64,000 nucleotides of DNA, from the NCBI GenBank assembly GCA_022819645.1, contig JAJEGU010000041.1:86846-150845 (forward strand), in the 5' to 3' direction. Below are positions 18,671 through 29,093 of this stretch, one piece after another. The stretch is from Pseudomonadales bacterium. Its GTDB lineage: Bacteria > Pseudomonadota > Gammaproteobacteria > Pseudomonadales > Pseudohongiellaceae. Position 1 is the first letter of the stretch. Each line of letters starts with the position of its first letter. The position numbers were made by a program, and so were the translations under genes. A model generated the notes under the pieces. That model was given only the letters and a program-made list of their open reading frames with translations. It ran no database searches and had not been told where the DNA came from.

Positions 18671-19621
18671 ATGTCAGTCAACCTGGGCGTCGTGATGGAC
18701 CCCATTCCGTCCATCAACCCAAGAAAGGACACCACCCTCGCCATGTTGCTAGCCGCCCAATCCCGGGGCTGGCGCATGGAATACATGCTTCCCGCAGACC
18801 TCCACCTTGGCCCGGGAGTATGCCGCGCCATCACCAGCGAACTCACCGTGCGCGACGACCTCGGGGACTGGTTCAGCCTCGGCGAAACCAGGGACATCGA
18901 CCTTGCCGAATTCGATGTCATCCTCATGCGCAAGGACCCTCCCTTCGACATGGACTACGTCAATGCCACCTACCTGCTCGAACACGCCCAGGCGGCTGGG
19001 GTTCTCGTGGTCAATGAGGCGCGCGGCCTGCGCGACTACAACGAGAAAATGGCCGCCACCCTGTTCCCGCAATGCTGTGCTCCTTTCCTGGTGTCGGCCA
19101 ATGGGGAACTGCTGCGGGAGTTTCACCGGGAACACCGGGACGTGGTGTACAAGCCCCTGGACGGCATGGGCGGCGCCGATATTTTCCGGGTGCGCCCCGA
19201 CGACCCCAATCTTTCGGTCATCATCGAATCCCTGACCCGCAACGGCCACCGCCAGATCATGGCCCAGCGCTTCATCCCCGAGATTGCCGAAGGCGACAAG
19301 CGCATTCTGCTGATCGAAGGCAAACCCGTTCCCTGGTCGCTTGCGCGGATACCCGCCGCCGGCGAAACCAGGGGCAATCTGGCTGCCGGTGGCACCGGCG
19401 TCTGCCGGGAACTGAGTGATCGCGACCGTTGGATCTGCGGCCAGATCGGACCTTCGCTGGCCGCGGCGGGAATGCTGTTCATCGGCATCGACGTCATCGG
19501 CGACTATCTCACCGAAATCAATGTGACCAGCCCCACCTGCATGCGGGAAATCCAGCAGGAGACCGGACTCGATATTGCAGGCGACCTGATGGACTGTATA
19601 CTGGACAGGTTATCCGGCTGA
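18671..19621 (+). CDS. gshB: Glutathione synthetase
   Basis: Joins gamma-glutamylcysteine and glycine with ATP in the cytoplasm. The start at 18671 (MSVNLGVVMDPIPSIN) gives 316 residues, the E. coli length; the longer track ORF only adds translated repeat. The ATP-grasp features are VVYKPLDGMGGADIFR, AQRFIPEIAEGDKRILLIEG and the metal-binding end FIGIDVIGDYLTEINVTSPT. It is followed closely by yqgE and ruvX, a common gammaproteobacterial order. Confidence 0.96.
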   Translation: MSVNLGVVMDPIPSINPRKDTTLAMLLAAQSRGWRMEYMLPADLHLGPGVCRAITSELTVRDDLGDWFSLGETRDIDLAEFDVILMRKDPPFDMDYVNATYLLEHAQAAGVLVVNEARGLRDYNEKMAATLFPQCCAPFLVSANGELLREFHREHRDVVYKPLDGMGGADIFRVRPDDPNLSVIIESLTRNGHRQIMAQRFIPEIAEGDKRILLIEGKPVPWSLARIPAAGETRGNLAAGGTGVCRELSDRDRWICGQIGPSLAAAGMLFIGIDVIGDYLTEINVTSPTCMREIQQETGLDIAGDLMDCILDRLSG

Positions 19622-19630
19622 CTTCATCCC

Positions 19631-20200
19631 ATGACTGCCACCAGCACACTGGAAAACCAGTTCCTCGTCGCAATGCCGCGCCTGACCGGCACCTATTTTG
19701 GCCGCACGGTCACCTACCTGTGGAAACACGACAAGTCCGGCGCCATCGGCATTGTGGTCAACAGGCCCATGAAGACCAGCCTTGCCGATATCTTCGACGA
19801 ACTCGCAATCAGCAGCAGCGCGGGCGAGGGGGATTTCCGCGCCCGTCAGGTACTCGCCGGAGGCCCGGTGGAACGGGACAAGGGATTCATCCTGCACGAT
19901 GCCGGGGGAAAGTGGGATTCCTCGATTCGGGTCACGCCCGACATCACCGTAACCACCTCCAAGTCGATTCTCGAAGCCATCGCCTCGGGCGACGGCCCGG
20001 ACAATTACCTGATTGCCCTGGGTTGCGCCGGCTGGGGGCCGGGGCAACTGGAGCAGGAAATACTCAACAACTCCTGGCTGACCACGCCGGCGAGCAGCGA
20101 GCTGATCTTTTCCGAAGACTATACCGGCAAGCCTGGCGCGGCGGCAGCGCAGCTCGGTATCGCCCTGGAAAAAATGTCGCCGGAGGCGGGCCATTCCTGA
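19631..20200 (+). CDS. yqgE: YqgE/AlgH family protein
   Basis: 189 residues, matching the DUF179 family. The N-terminus LENQFLVAMPRLTGTYFGRT and GIVVNRPMKTSLADIF are hallmark blocks, as is ALGCAGWGPGQLEQEI. The biochemical role is unsettled. The gene commonly sits between gshB and ruvX, exactly as here, 9 nt after gshB. Confidence 0.93.
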   Translation: MTATSTLENQFLVAMPRLTGTYFGRTVTYLWKHDKSGAIGIVVNRPMKTSLADIFDELAISSSAGEGDFRARQVLAGGPVERDKGFILHDAGGKWDSSIRVTPDITVTTSKSILEAIASGDGPDNYLIALGCAGWGPGQLEQEILNNSWLTTPASSELIFSEDYTGKPGAAAAQLGIALEKMSPEAGHS

Positions 20201-20209
20201 ACGACCGCG

Positions 20210-20683
20210 ATGAGCCTGAGCCTGTTTCCAGACGATCTGAGTTCCCATTTTTCGGCGCTGGCGTTTGATTTTGGAACCCAGCGCATCGGCGTCGCCTTCG
20301 GCCAGACCCTGAGCGGCACCGCCAGCGCGGTAACCGTGCTCAAGGCCCGGGACGGTCAACCGCGCTGGAATGAAATGGCCCAGCTTGTGGAACTTTGGAA
20401 GCCCGACGTTTTTCTCGTCGGCCTGCCCTACAACATCGACGGTTCGGTGAGCGAGTTGCTGGGTCGGGCGGAGAAATTCGCGCGCCGCCTCCAGGAACGC
20501 TTCGAAAAACCCTGCTACGGCATGGATGAGCGGCTCTCCTCCCGGGAAGCCATCGAGCGGCTGGTGGAAGCCAATGCCACCATGATGGTGAAGAAAACCG
20601 CCATCGACCATATTGCCGCCCAGATCATACTGGAGAACTGGTTCAACGAAATCCGCGTCAAGGCGCCGGATTCCGGGCAGTAA
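20210..20683 (+). CDS. ruvX: Holliday-junction resolvase-like protein (RuvX/YqgF)
   Basis: 157 residues. An RNase H-like fold starts at ALAFDFGTQRIGVAFG, with the acidic residue in FDFG. VGLPYNIDGSVSELL and MDERLSSREA carry the other conserved acidic positions. In E. coli the homologue is involved in 16S rRNA 5'-end maturation and is called a putative pre-16S rRNA nuclease. It ends one nucleotide from the end of the convergent pilT-like gene. Confidence 0.94.
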   Translation: MSLSLFPDDLSSHFSALAFDFGTQRIGVAFGQTLSGTASAVTVLKARDGQPRWNEMAQLVELWKPDVFLVGLPYNIDGSVSELLGRAEKFARRLQERFEKPCYGMDERLSSREAIERLVEANATMMVKKTAIDHIAAQIILENWFNEIRVKAPDSGQ

Positions 20684-20684
20684 C

Positions 20685-21761
20685 TCAATACCTGAAACTC
20701 CCGGTTTGTCCCCGCGTTTCCCATATCGCCGGGTCCCTGGCGTGAAGCAGGGCTTCCTCCCGGCCCACCTGTCCCGCTGCGAGCAATTCCGCCAGACTCT
20801 GGTCCAGGGTGGCCATTCCCTGGGACGCGCCGGATTGCATGCAGGAATAGATCTGGGCGATCCGGTCCTCCCTCACCAGATTGCGTACGGCGGTGCTGGC
20901 CAGCAGAATCTCCCGGGCGGCCACGCGTCCGCCGCCGGGTTTGCGCAACAGGGTCTGGGCGATCACCGCCTGCAGGGATTCGGCAAGCTGGGTCCGAACT
21001 ATGGCTTTTTCCGCCGCGGGAAAGACATCGATAATGCGATTGATGGTTTTCACCGCCGAGGCGGTGTGCAGGGTGGCGAGCACCAGATGGCCGGTTTCCG
21101 CGGCGGTCAATGCCAGGCGAATCGTTTCCGGGTCGCGCAGTTCTCCAAGCAGAATAACGTCCGGGTCTTCCCGCAGAGCCGCCCGCAGGGCCGCCGCGAA
21201 GCCGCGGGTGTGCCGTTTCGCCTCGCGCTGGGTCAGCAGGCAATGGCGGCTGGGATGGATGAATTCGATGGGGTCTTCGATCGTGAGGATGTGGCCGTGG
21301 AGTTTGCGGTTGATGTGATCGACCATGGCCGCCAGGGTGGTGGACTTGCCCGAGCCGGTGGGTCCGGTGACCACCACGAGACCGCTTGGAAATTCGGCGA
21401 TTTGGGCAATGTTTTCGCCCATGCCGAGCTGCTCCAGACTCGGCGCCGCCGCGGGAATCGCCCGGAACACCGCCGCCGGGCCGTTGCGTTGCAGGAAGGC
21501 GTTAAGCCGGAACCGCGCCGCGTCGGGCGCCTCGATGGCAAGATCGATTTCCTCTCCGGCGAGGAAGTCTTGCCGCTGGTTGTCGTTGAGGCAGGAATCG
21601 ATGCAGGCCTGCACCTGGCCCTGATCCAGCGGCTCCAGCGAAGCCGGGCGCAATTCGCCATCGATCCGCAGCCAGGGCGGCAGCCCGGCGGCGAGATGCA
21701 GGTCGGAAGCGCCCTGTTCCTTGCACAGAGCCAATAATTTTCGAAGTTCCATGGAGAGCAT
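20685..21761 (-). CDS. PilT/PilU-type twitching motility ATPase
   Basis: 358 residues of the type II/IV secretion ATPase family. SDLHLAAGLPPWLRIDGEL is the PilT-like N-terminal domain. Walker A is GPTGSGKST, the Asp box is TIEDPIEFIHP, and Walker B is DPDVILLGELRDPETIR; HLVLATLHTASAVKTINRI is the His box. It powers pilus retraction. PilT and PilU cannot be separated with confidence by eye. It is divergent from yggS, as pilT often is. Confidence 0.9.
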   Translation of the reverse strand: MLSMELRKLLALCKEQGASDLHLAAGLPPWLRIDGELRPASLEPLDQGQVQACIDSCLNDNQRQDFLAGEEIDLAIEAPDAARFRLNAFLQRNGPAAVFRAIPAAAPSLEQLGMGENIAQIAEFPSGLVVVTGPTGSGKSTTLAAMVDHINRKLHGHILTIEDPIEFIHPSRHCLLTQREAKRHTRGFAAALRAALREDPDVILLGELRDPETIRLALTAAETGHLVLATLHTASAVKTINRIIDVFPAAEKAIVRTQLAESLQAVIAQTLLRKPGGGRVAAREILLASTAVRNLVREDRIAQIYSCMQSGASQGMATLDQSLAELLAAGQVGREEALLHARDPAIWETRGQTGSFRY

Positions 21762-21783
21762 TCTTTCCCTCTTTTCGGCTGGC

Positions 21784-21808
21784 TAGGAGCCTGCGCCGCA
21801 GGCTCCCG
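21784..21808. repeat. Short palindrome AGGAGCCTGCG/CGCAGGCTCC
   Basis: A near-perfect palindrome between the pilT-like gene and yggS. The same motif forms the outer arms of the long hairpin at 9868-10027 and recurs at 41810-41836. Confidence 0.7.
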
Positions 21809-21862
21809 GTGGGCAATTATTGATGGTAGACTTTCGCCGCCGCATCTTTTTGCAACCTGATC

Positions 21863-22543
21863 GTGACCGGTATCGCCCCCAGGCTGGAGCAACTCCGCGC
21901 CCGCATCCGCGAATGCGAGGGCCGCCATGGCCGCCCGCCCGGCTCGGTGCGCCTGTTGCCGGTGAGCAAGGGGCAAAAGCCGGCAAGAATCGCCGAAGCC
22001 AGACGACTCGGCATCACCGGGTTTGGCGAAAGTTACTTGCGGGAAGCCCTTGACAAGATGAATCGGGCGCCGGATTGCCAGTGGCATTTCATTGGTCCCC
22101 TGCAATCAAACAAGACCCGCGGCATCGCGGAAAACTTTCACTGGGTGCAGAGCGTTGCGCGGTCGAAGGTCGCCCGGCGGCTGAATGACCAGCGTCCGGC
22201 GGATTTGCCGCCGCTGAATGTCTGCGTGCAGGTCAATCTGTCGGGAGAAGAGAGCAAGTCCGGCGTGGCGCTGGCCGATGCCGAAATGCTGTGCCGGGAA
22301 GTCAACCGGCTGCCCCGGCTGCGCCTGCGCGGCCTCATGACGATTCCGGCCCGGGTCGCGGAGGAGAACGCCCAGCGCCTCGCATTCCGCAAACTGGCGG
22401 CGGAGTTTCAGCGATTGCGGCGCATGATTCCCGAAATAGATACCCTGTCCATGGGAATGAGCCATGACTTTGAAGCCGCCATTGCCGAAGGCGCCACCAT
22501 GATCCGCCTCGGCACTGCCCTGTTCGGCGCCAGGAAAGGATGA
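21863..22543 (+). CDS. yggS: Pyridoxal phosphate homeostasis protein (YggS/PROSC)
   Basis: 226 residues with a GTG start. Family blocks are LLPVSKGQKPARI (the Lys binding PLP), GFGESYLREALDK, WHFIGPLQSNKTR and LSMGMSHDFEAAI followed by GTALFGAR. A TIM-barrel PLP-binding protein that buffers intracellular PLP. It precedes proC and yggT in the standard order. Confidence 0.95.
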   Translation: MTGIAPRLEQLRARIRECEGRHGRPPGSVRLLPVSKGQKPARIAEARRLGITGFGESYLREALDKMNRAPDCQWHFIGPLQSNKTRGIAENFHWVQSVARSKVARRLNDQRPADLPPLNVCVQVNLSGEESKSGVALADAEMLCREVNRLPRLRLRGLMTIPARVAEENAQRLAFRKLAAEFQRLRRMIPEIDTLSMGMSHDFEAAIAEGATMIRLGTALFGARKG

Positions 22544-22615
22544 AATTTCATCGGCGCGGGCCCCGGCTTATGGGATAGAATGGCCGCTTTCCCGGAATCC
22601 GCCTGGAGCGGCGTC

Positions 22616-23443
22616 ATGTCGGCACGACACATCGGCTTCATCGGCAGCGGCAACATGGCCGGCAGCATCGTACCCGGCCTGCTCGACAAGGGCTGGCAGG
22701 CATCGCGGATTTCCGTGGCTGACATAGATCCCGCCAAAGTGTCGCGGCTTGTGCACAAACACAGCGTTAATTCATCGAGCAGCGAACAGATCGGCCAGGA
22801 CTGCGACCTGATCGTGCTTGCGGTCAAACCCCAGTCCATGGCGGATGCCTGCGCGACATTGCGACCCGCCCTCGGCAGCCGCAGGCCGCTGGTCATGTCG
22901 GTGGCCGCCGGGGTGACCCTGGCGCGGCTCGCCGAATGGCTGGGTGACCGCCTGCCCATCGTGCGCTGCATGCCCAATACCCCGGCCCTCATCGGTTGCG
23001 GCGCCTCGGGCCTCTTCGCCAATGCCCTCGCTGACGCGGGCCAGCGGCAAAGCGTGGAGGAATTGATGCGCGCCGTGGGCATCTGCCTGTGGTGCGAAAG
23101 GGAGGCCGATCTCGATATCGTTACCGCGTTGTCCGGCTCGGGCCCGGCGTATTTCTTCCTGTTCATGGAAGCCATGCAAGACGCCGCGCGGAAGCTTGGG
23201 CTCGATGCGGCCCTTGCCAGTCAACTCACCTGTCAGACCGCCCTGGGCGCCGCCCGGCTCGTGGATAGCAGCGAGCTGGAACTGAAAACCCTTCGCGCCC
23301 AGGTGACCTCGCCCGGCGGAACCACCGAGGCGGCGGTCAGGCAATTCGAAGACAATGGCCTGCGCCGGCTCGTGGAAACCGCCATCGCCGCCGCCGCCGA
23401 GCGCGCCGGCGAGTTCGCCCGGGCCGGGGGACCAGCGCCATGA
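22616..23443 (+). CDS. proC: Pyrroline-5-carboxylate reductase
   Basis: Last step of proline synthesis, NAD(P)H dependent. The start at 22616 (MSARHIGFIGSG) has GGAGCGGCGTC before it and is preferred over the track start 22580, giving 275 residues. The Rossmann motif GFIGSGNMAGSIV, RCMPNTPALIGCG, and the C-terminal ALSGSGPAYFFLFMEAM and VTSPGGTTEAA are all present. It overlaps yggT by 4 nt. Confidence 0.96.
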   Translation: MSARHIGFIGSGNMAGSIVPGLLDKGWQASRISVADIDPAKVSRLVHKHSVNSSSSEQIGQDCDLIVLAVKPQSMADACATLRPALGSRRPLVMSVAAGVTLARLAEWLGDRLPIVRCMPNTPALIGCGASGLFANALADAGQRQSVEELMRAVGICLWCEREADLDIVTALSGSGPAYFFLFMEAMQDAARKLGLDAALASQLTCQTALGAARLVDSSELELKTLRAQVTSPGGTTEAAVRQFEDNGLRRLVETAIAAAAERAGEFARAGGPAP

Positions 23444-24027
23444 ATGAAGCAATGGCCGCGATTTTCAATGCCCTGGGCGGGCTCTATCTGCTGGCGGTCC
23501 TGCTGCGCTTCCTGCTGCAAGTCGCCCGGGCCGATTTCTACAACCCCGTATCCCAGGCCGTGGTGCGGGTGACCGACCCCATGGTGCGGATTTTCCGCAA
23601 CTTCATTCCCGGTTACCGCAATTTCGATTTCGCCACCCTGGTGCTTGCCTTCGTGGTGGAAGGCGTCGCCATCTGCGTGCTGCTGATGATTTACAACGTC
23701 AGCATACCCGGCGCCGCTTTCGTGATTACCTGGTCGGTGCTCGGCGTGGTCTACTTCATCATCAACATCTACTGGTACGCCATTATCGCGTCCATCATCA
23801 TGTCCTTCGTGATGATGTTTTCCGGCAACGTGAATCCGCACCCCCTGCTGATGCTCGTCTGGCAGTTGACCGACCCGGTCATGGCGCCTTTCCGCAAGGT
23901 GCTGCCGCCCATGGGCGGGCTGGATTTTTCGCCCATTTTCGTTTTTATCCTGATTCGCTTTATTCTGGATTTTCTCAACACCACATTCGGATCGCAGCAG
24001 GTTTCGCTGATCGTGATCGGCATCTAG
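23440..24027 (+). CDS. yggT: YggT family membrane protein
   Basis: 195 residues made of two YGGT repeats. Each has a helix pair and the [21 protein letters not shown] / [20 protein letters not shown] signature with the conserved NP and TDP motifs. It is an inner-membrane protein of uncertain role, coupled to proC by an ATGA overlap. Confidence 0.93.
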   Translation: MNEAMAAIFNALGGLYLLAVLLRFLLQVARADFYNPVSQAVVRVTDPMVRIFRNFIPGYRNFDFATLVLAFVVEGVAICVLLMIYNVSIPGAAFVITWSVLGVVYFIINIYWYAIIASIIMSFVMMFSGNVNPHPLLMLVWQLTDPVMAPFRKVLPPMGGLDFSPIFVFILIRFILDFLNTTFGSQQVSLIVIGI

Positions 24028-24067
24028 TGTACTGTCCCGCAACACCAGCCGACGAAACATTCGAGCC

Positions 24068-25267
24068 ATGAGCAAGAACGACAGGTCAGACAGCCTTGGA
24101 CTGGTGCGCCCGCAACGCCTCGCATTCGATGAGCCGCTGGCGCTGCGCAGCGGCAAGTCGCTACCGGCCTATGAACTGATGGTGGAAACCTATGGCGAAC
24201 TCAACCCGGATCGCTCCAATGCCATACTGATCTGTCATGCTCTCAGCGGCGATCACCACGCCGCTGGTTATCACAGCGAGGATGACCGCAAGCCCGGCTG
24301 GTGGGACAATTGCATCGGCCCGGGCAAGGCCATCGACACCAACCGGTTTTACGTGGTTTGCCTGAACAACCTCGGCGGCTGCGGCGGCAGCACCGGGCCG
24401 GTATCCATCAATCCGGAAACCGGCAAGCATTATGGCCCCGATTTCCCCATCATCACCGTGCGCGACTGGGTCAACAGCCAACTGCGGCTGATGGACCGGC
24501 TCGGCATCGGCAAATGGGTCGCGGTGATCGGCGGCAGCCTTGGCGGCATGCAGGTGCTGCGCTGGGCGATCAGCTATCCCGAGCGCCTGCACCACGCCAT
24601 CGCCATTGCCGCCGCGCCCAAACTTTCGGCCCAGAACATCGCCTTCAATGAAGTCGCCCGGCAGTCCATCACCAAGGACCCGGATTTCCACGACGGGCGC
24701 TACCTCGAACACGGCGTGTATCCCAAGCAGGGCCTGATGCTTGCGCGCATGGTGGGGCATATCACCTATTTGTCCGATTCATCCATGCGCGCCAAGTTCG
24801 GCAAGGCCCTGGCGGGACTGGAAGCGGAGCAGGGCAATTTCGGCCGGGATTTGCGCAGCGGCTCCCTGAGCTTCGGGTTCAATGTGGACTTTGAAGTGGA
24901 GAGCTATCTGCGTTACCAGGGCGAGCAGTTTTCCGAAAAGTTCGACGCCAACACCTATTTGCTGATGACCAAGGCGCTCGATTACTTCGACCCCTCGGTG
25001 GACTACGACGGCGACCTGTCCCTGGCCTTCGCCAACTCGGATTGCCGGTTCCTGCTGATGTCTTTCAGCACCGACTGGCGTTTTCCGCCTGACCGTTCCC
25101 GGGAAGTCGTCAATCAGTTGCTGCGGGCGGGCAAACGGGTGAGCTATCTGGAAATCGACGCGGACCAGGGCCACGACGCCTTTCTGCTGCCGATTCCGCG
25201 CTATATCCATGCGCTGTCGGCCTATCTCGGCAATGCCCACCGGGAGATCTGCGGTCATGCGTCCTGA
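24068..25267 (+). CDS. metX: Homoserine O-acyltransferase (MetX family)
   Basis: 399 residues with the alpha/beta-hydrolase fold. The oxyanion-region block [11 protein letters not shown], the nucleophile elbow GGSLGGMQ, the catalytic Asp in the late block before [12 protein letters not shown], and the catalytic His in GHDAF are visible. It activates homoserine for methionine synthesis. Acetyl versus succinyl specificity cannot be read reliably; gammaproteobacterial MetX paired with MetW is often the succinyl type. Its end overlaps metW by 11 nt. Confidence 0.95.
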   Translation: MSKNDRSDSLGLVRPQRLAFDEPLALRSGKSLPAYELMVETYGELNPDRSNAILICHALSGDHHAAGYHSEDDRKPGWWDNCIGPGKAIDTNRFYVVCLNNLGGCGGSTGPVSINPETGKHYGPDFPIITVRDWVNSQLRLMDRLGIGKWVAVIGGSLGGMQVLRWAISYPERLHHAIAIAAAPKLSAQNIAFNEVARQSITKDPDFHDGRYLEHGVYPKQGLMLARMVGHITYLSDSSMRAKFGKALAGLEAEQGNFGRDLRSGSLSFGFNVDFEVESYLRYQGEQFSEKFDANTYLLMTKALDYFDPSVDYDGDLSLAFANSDCRFLLMSFSTDWRFPPDRSREVVNQLLRAGKRVSYLEIDADQGHDAFLLPIPRYIHALSAYLGNAHREICGHAS

Positions 25268-25850
25268 CCAGGAAATCATCCGCCGCTGGATCGAACCCGG
25301 CAGCCGGGTGCTCGACCTTGGCTGCGGAGACGGCGCCCTGCTCGCCTGGCTGCAGCGCGAGCAGGACGCGCATGCGGTGGGCCTTGAGATCGATCCGGCC
25401 AATATCGAGCAATGCCTGGCTTCGGGAGTGGCGGTAATCGAGCAGAATCTGAATCAGGGCCTGTCCAATTTCGAATCCGACAGCTTCGATACCGTGCTGC
25501 TCGCCCAGACCCTGCAAGCGTTGGACAATCCCGCGGAACTGGTGCGGGAGATGCTGCGCATCGGCAGGAAGGGCATCGTTACCTTCCCCAATTTCGGCAA
25601 CTGGAAAAGCCGGCTCGACCTGCTGCTGCGGGGGCGCATGCCGGTGTCGGACTTCATGCCCCACCAGTGGTACGACACCCCCAATATCCACTTCTGCACG
25701 GTGAGGGATTTTGACGCCCTCTGCCGCGAAGGCGATATCCGCGTGCTCGCCCGCACCGTGGTCAATTCCCGCCATGAAGGCAGTTGGGCCATGCGCGCCT
25801 GGCCCAATTTTCTCGGCGAAATCGCCATCTACCATCTGAGCCGAAACTGA
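25257..25850 (+). CDS. metW: Methionine biosynthesis protein MetW
   Basis: 197 residues from ATG 25257 ([16 protein letters not shown]); the track's earlier start lies inside metX. The SAM-binding motif is [35 protein letters not shown] and [13 protein letters not shown] are MetW signatures. It works with MetX in methionine synthesis. Confidence 0.95.
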   Translation: MRPDQEIIRRWIEPGSRVLDLGCGDGALLAWLQREQDAHAVGLEIDPANIEQCLASGVAVIEQNLNQGLSNFESDSFDTVLLAQTLQALDNPAELVREMLRIGRKGIVTFPNFGNWKSRLDLLLRGRMPVSDFMPHQWYDTPNIHFCTVRDFDALCREGDIRVLARTVVNSRHEGSWAMRAWPNFLGEIAIYHLSRN

Positions 25851-26452
25851 TGTCTCGCATCGTGCTCGCCAGCGGCAATGCCGGCAAGCTTGCGGAGCTG
25901 CGCGCCCTGCTCGCGCCAAGGCGGGTGGAATTGCTCTCCCAGGACGCATTCGAAATCGCGCCGGCCGAAGAGAACGGGCTGAGTTTTGTCGAGAACGCCC
26001 TGCTCAAGGCGAGGCACGCCTGCCGCGAGAGCGGCCTGCCCGCCATTGCCGATGACTCCGGGCTTGCGGTGGACGCCCTCCAGGGCAGGCCGGGCATCTT
26101 CTCCGCGCGCTATGCCGGGGTCGATGGCGCCGGGGCCGATGAAGCCAACAATCAGAAGCTTCTCGCGGAACTTCGCCAAATCCCCGCCGCCGGGCGCGGG
26201 GCCCGCTTTCACTGCGTCATCGTGTTCCTGCGCCATGCGGAAGACCCCATGCCCCTGGTATGCCAGGCAAGCTGGGAAGGGCGGGTCCTGTTCGAGCCCC
26301 GGGGGGGAAACGGCTTTGGCTATGACCCCCTGTTCTTCCTGCCCGGGGAAAATCGGAGTTCGGCGGAATTGCCGTCGGAGCGCAAGAATGTCCTCAGCCA
26401 CCGGGCCCAGGCTATCGGCAAGCTGCTGTCATGCTGGAACTACCCCCCCTAG
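25850..26452 (+). CDS. rdgB: dITP/XTP pyrophosphatase
   Basis: The start at 25850 overlaps the metW stop by one base (TGATG), giving 200 residues. [34 protein letters not shown], and [14 protein letters not shown] are the Ham1/RdgB blocks. It removes non-canonical purine nucleotides. It overlaps hemW by 22 nt. Confidence 0.95.
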   Translation: MSRIVLASGNAGKLAELRALLAPRRVELLSQDAFEIAPAEENGLSFVENALLKARHACRESGLPAIADDSGLAVDALQGRPGIFSARYAGVDGAGADEANNQKLLAELRQIPAAGRGARFHCVIVFLRHAEDPMPLVCQASWEGRVLFEPRGGNGFGYDPLFFLPGENRSSAELPSERKNVLSHRAQAIGKLLSCWNYPP

Positions 26453-27564
26453 GGCTGTATGCCCACATCCCCTGGTGCGTTCGCAAATGTCCCTATTGCG
26501 ACTTCAATTCCCATGAAAGGCCGGGCGCCGGGATTCCCGAGACTGCCTATGTGGACACCCTCTGCGCCGACTTGACCGCAAGCCGGCAAGAAGACGCCAG
26601 GCAAGCGGAAACGGTCTTTTTCGGCGGCGGCACGCCAAGCCTGTTCCAGGCCGGGTCCTTCGCCCGCCTGCTCGATGTGCTGCGGGACAGCGACGGCCTT
26701 GCGCCGAATGCCGAGATCAGCCTGGAAGCCAATCCGGGAACCGCCGAGGCGAGGCGGTTCGCGGGATACCGCGGCGCCGGAATCAACCGGCTTTCCATCG
26801 GCGCGCAAAGTTTTGACGACGACGCCCTGGGCCGGCTCGGCAGAATCCACAACGGCGCCGAGGCCCGGGGAGCAATGGCCATGGCGAGAAAAGCGGGCTT
26901 TGACAATATCAATCTCGATCTGATGTTCGGCCTTCCCGGACAGCGTCATGACGAGGCCTTGCGGGATCTTGCCAGCGCCATCGAATTGCAGCCCGAGCAT
27001 ATCTCCTGGTATCAACTCACCCTGGAGCCCAACACGGTTTTCTGGCGGCGGCCGCCTCCCCTGCCGGAAGACAGCGCGGTGGAAGCCATGCAGGAAGCCG
27101 GTCTTGCCATGCTGGAAAAAGCCGGCTATGCGCGTTACGAGATTTCCGCTTTCGCCAGGCCGGGGAAACAGTGCCGGCACAATCTGAATTACTGGCGCTT
27201 TGGCGACTATCTGGGTATTGGCGCGGGCGCCCATGGCAAACGGAGTTTTCCGGGCCGGAACCGCATCCTGCGCAGCCGCAAGACGCGCCGGCCGGAACAT
27301 TACCTCGAAGCGGGCAGTCAAACGATTGCGGTGGAAGTAAGCCCGGCCGAGCGGCCGCTGGAATTCCTGATGAACGCCCTGCGCCTCGTGGAAGGTTTTG
27401 CTCCCGCCGATTTCGCCAGCCGCACCGGGCTTGCTTTGCGCGCCATCGAGGACAGGCTAGAATGCCTCGCTCGCCAGGGTTTGCTGGAACAGGACGATGT
27501 TTCGGTGCGCGCGAGCAGCAGGGGCTACCGCCTGCTGGACAGCATCCTCGGAGAATTCACGTGA
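26431..27564 (+). CDS. hemW: Radical SAM heme chaperone HemW
   Basis: 377 residues. The radical-SAM cysteines are in [10 protein letters not shown] (C-x3-C-x2-C followed by F, as in HemW), with the SAM-binding block [12 protein letters not shown]. The HemW C-terminal domain includes [20 protein letters not shown]. It inserts heme into respiratory enzymes. It lacks the extra Cys that would point to coproporphyrinogen dehydrogenase HemN. Confidence 0.93.
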   Translation: MLELPPLGLYAHIPWCVRKCPYCDFNSHERPGAGIPETAYVDTLCADLTASRQEDARQAETVFFGGGTPSLFQAGSFARLLDVLRDSDGLAPNAEISLEANPGTAEARRFAGYRGAGINRLSIGAQSFDDDALGRLGRIHNGAEARGAMAMARKAGFDNINLDLMFGLPGQRHDEALRDLASAIELQPEHISWYQLTLEPNTVFWRRPPPLPEDSAVEAMQEAGLAMLEKAGYARYEISAFARPGKQCRHNLNYWRFGDYLGIGAGAHGKRSFPGRNRILRSRKTRRPEHYLEAGSQTIAVEVSPAERPLEFLMNALRLVEGFAPADFASRTGLALRAIEDRLECLARQGLLEQDDVSVRASSRGYRLLDSILGEFT

Positions 27565-27923
27565 AGCAATCACTCGATACCCTGTCCTGCGAGCCCTGCC
27601 GCATTGGCGGCGAGACCGTGACGGAAACCCAGGCCGGAGAATGGCTCGCGGACTTGCCCCACTGGCGGCAGCTAACGGACGAGGGCGTCAACAAACTTGC
27701 GGGCGAGTTCCGCTTTCCCGACTGGGAGGCGGCGATGCGCTATGCGAACCGGATTTCCGAGTTGGCCGGGGAGCAGGACCATCATCCGGCCATGACGGTT
27801 GAATGGGGCAAGGTCACCCTGCGCTGGTGGACCCACAAGATCGGCGGCCTGCACCGGAACGACTTCATCATGGCGGCCAAAAGCAGCGAAATCGCCCGGG
27901 AACTGAACCCGGCCGGGAGTTGA
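27561..27923 (+). CDS. phhB: 4a-hydroxytetrahydrobiopterin dehydratase (PCD/DCoH)
   Basis: Starts at GTG 27561, overlapping the hemW stop (GTGA), giving 120 residues. The active-site block is QDHHPAMTVEWGKVTL followed by RWWTHKIGGL. It recycles the pterin cofactor of aromatic hydroxylases. No phenylalanine hydroxylase is in the window, so it may serve one elsewhere or work in molybdopterin metabolism. Confidence 0.92.
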   Translation: MKQSLDTLSCEPCRIGGETVTETQAGEWLADLPHWRQLTDEGVNKLAGEFRFPDWEAAMRYANRISELAGEQDHHPAMTVEWGKVTLRWWTHKIGGLHRNDFIMAAKSSEIARELNPAGS

Positions 27924-27925
27924 GC

Positions 27926-29083
27926 ATGGCCGGGGAATCCCGCGAACTGCTGGCCGGGCTCGGCAGGATGATTGGTCTTGCCAGCGTCAGCTCCACCGAC
28001 CCCGGCATCGACATGAGCAACCGGCCGGTGGTCGAGTTTCTGGCGGAGAAGCTCGATTCGCTCGGTTTCGCCTGCGAGGTGGTGCAATCGCCTTCCACCA
28101 CCGGCAATGAGAAATGCAATCTGATTGCGACATATGGCAGTGGCCCCGGCGGCATGGTGCTCGCGGGCCATACCGACACCGTTCCCTTCGATGAGCACCT
28201 GTGGAGCGGGGACCCCTTGCGAATGACCGAGCGCGACGGACGCCTGTACGGCCTCGGCGTCACCGACATGAAAGGCTTTTTCCCCATCGCCATCGAGGCC
28301 GTGCGGTCCCTGCTTGATGAGGAATTTCGCCAGCCGCTGATCATTCTCGCCACCGCCGATGAAGAAACCTCGATGCAGGGCGCCCGCAGTCTTGCGGAAA
28401 TGGGTTGGCCCCGGGCGCGCTCGGCAATCGTCGGCGAGCCCACCGGAATGCGGCCCATCCGCAGCCACAAGGGCATCATGATGGAATCGGTGCGCCTGCA
28501 AGGCAGCAGCGGTCATTCCTCCGACCCATCCCTGGGCCGCAACGCACTCGACGCCATGCACGCCGTCATCGCCGACCTGATCGCCTTCCGCGGGCAGTTG
28601 CGCGAGCGCTACCGCGGCGATTTTTTCGAGATCCCCCATCCCACCCTGAATCTCGGCGTGATTCACGGCGGCGACAATCCAAACCGCATCTGCGGCCATT
28701 GCGAGTTGCAATTCGACATTCGCCTGATGCCGGGAATGGAAGTGGAAAGCATCCGGCACGAAATTCGCCGGCGCCTTGCCGCGGTAACCGGGCCCTTGCG
28801 GGTCGAGGCCGAACTCGTGCCGCTGTTTCCCGGCACGCCGGCGTTTTTCGCCCGGGAACAGAGCGCCCTGTTGCGCGCCGCGGAGAAAATCACCGGCCAC
28901 CAGGGCGAAAGCGTGGCTTTCGGCACCGAAGCGCCATTCCTGCAGCAACTCGGCATGGACACCATCGTGCTCGGCCCGGGGAATATCGATCAGGCGCATC
29001 AGCCCGATGAATACCTGTCCCTGGACATGATCGATCCCTGCATCCGAACCCTGCGGGAACTCGTGGCACAGCATTGCCTGTGA
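27926..29083 (+). CDS. argE: Acetylornithine deacetylase
   Basis: 385 residues from ATG 27926. An M20-family metallopeptidase fold with LAGHTDTVPFDEH (metal His and Asp), GLGVTDMKGFF, and TADEETSMQGAR (catalytic Glu). The ArgE assignment is supported by argA immediately downstream (10 nt). Confidence 0.93.
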   Translation: MAGESRELLAGLGRMIGLASVSSTDPGIDMSNRPVVEFLAEKLDSLGFACEVVQSPSTTGNEKCNLIATYGSGPGGMVLAGHTDTVPFDEHLWSGDPLRMTERDGRLYGLGVTDMKGFFPIAIEAVRSLLDEEFRQPLIILATADEETSMQGARSLAEMGWPRARSAIVGEPTGMRPIRSHKGIMMESVRLQGSSGHSSDPSLGRNALDAMHAVIADLIAFRGQLRERYRGDFFEIPHPTLNLGVIHGGDNPNRICGHCELQFDIRLMPGMEVESIRHEIRRRLAAVTGPLRVEAELVPLFPGTPAFFAREQSALLRAAEKITGHQGESVAFGTEAPFLQQLGMDTIVLGPGNIDQAHQPDEYLSLDMIDPCIRTLRELVAQHCL

Positions 29084-29093
29084 GGTTGAGAAT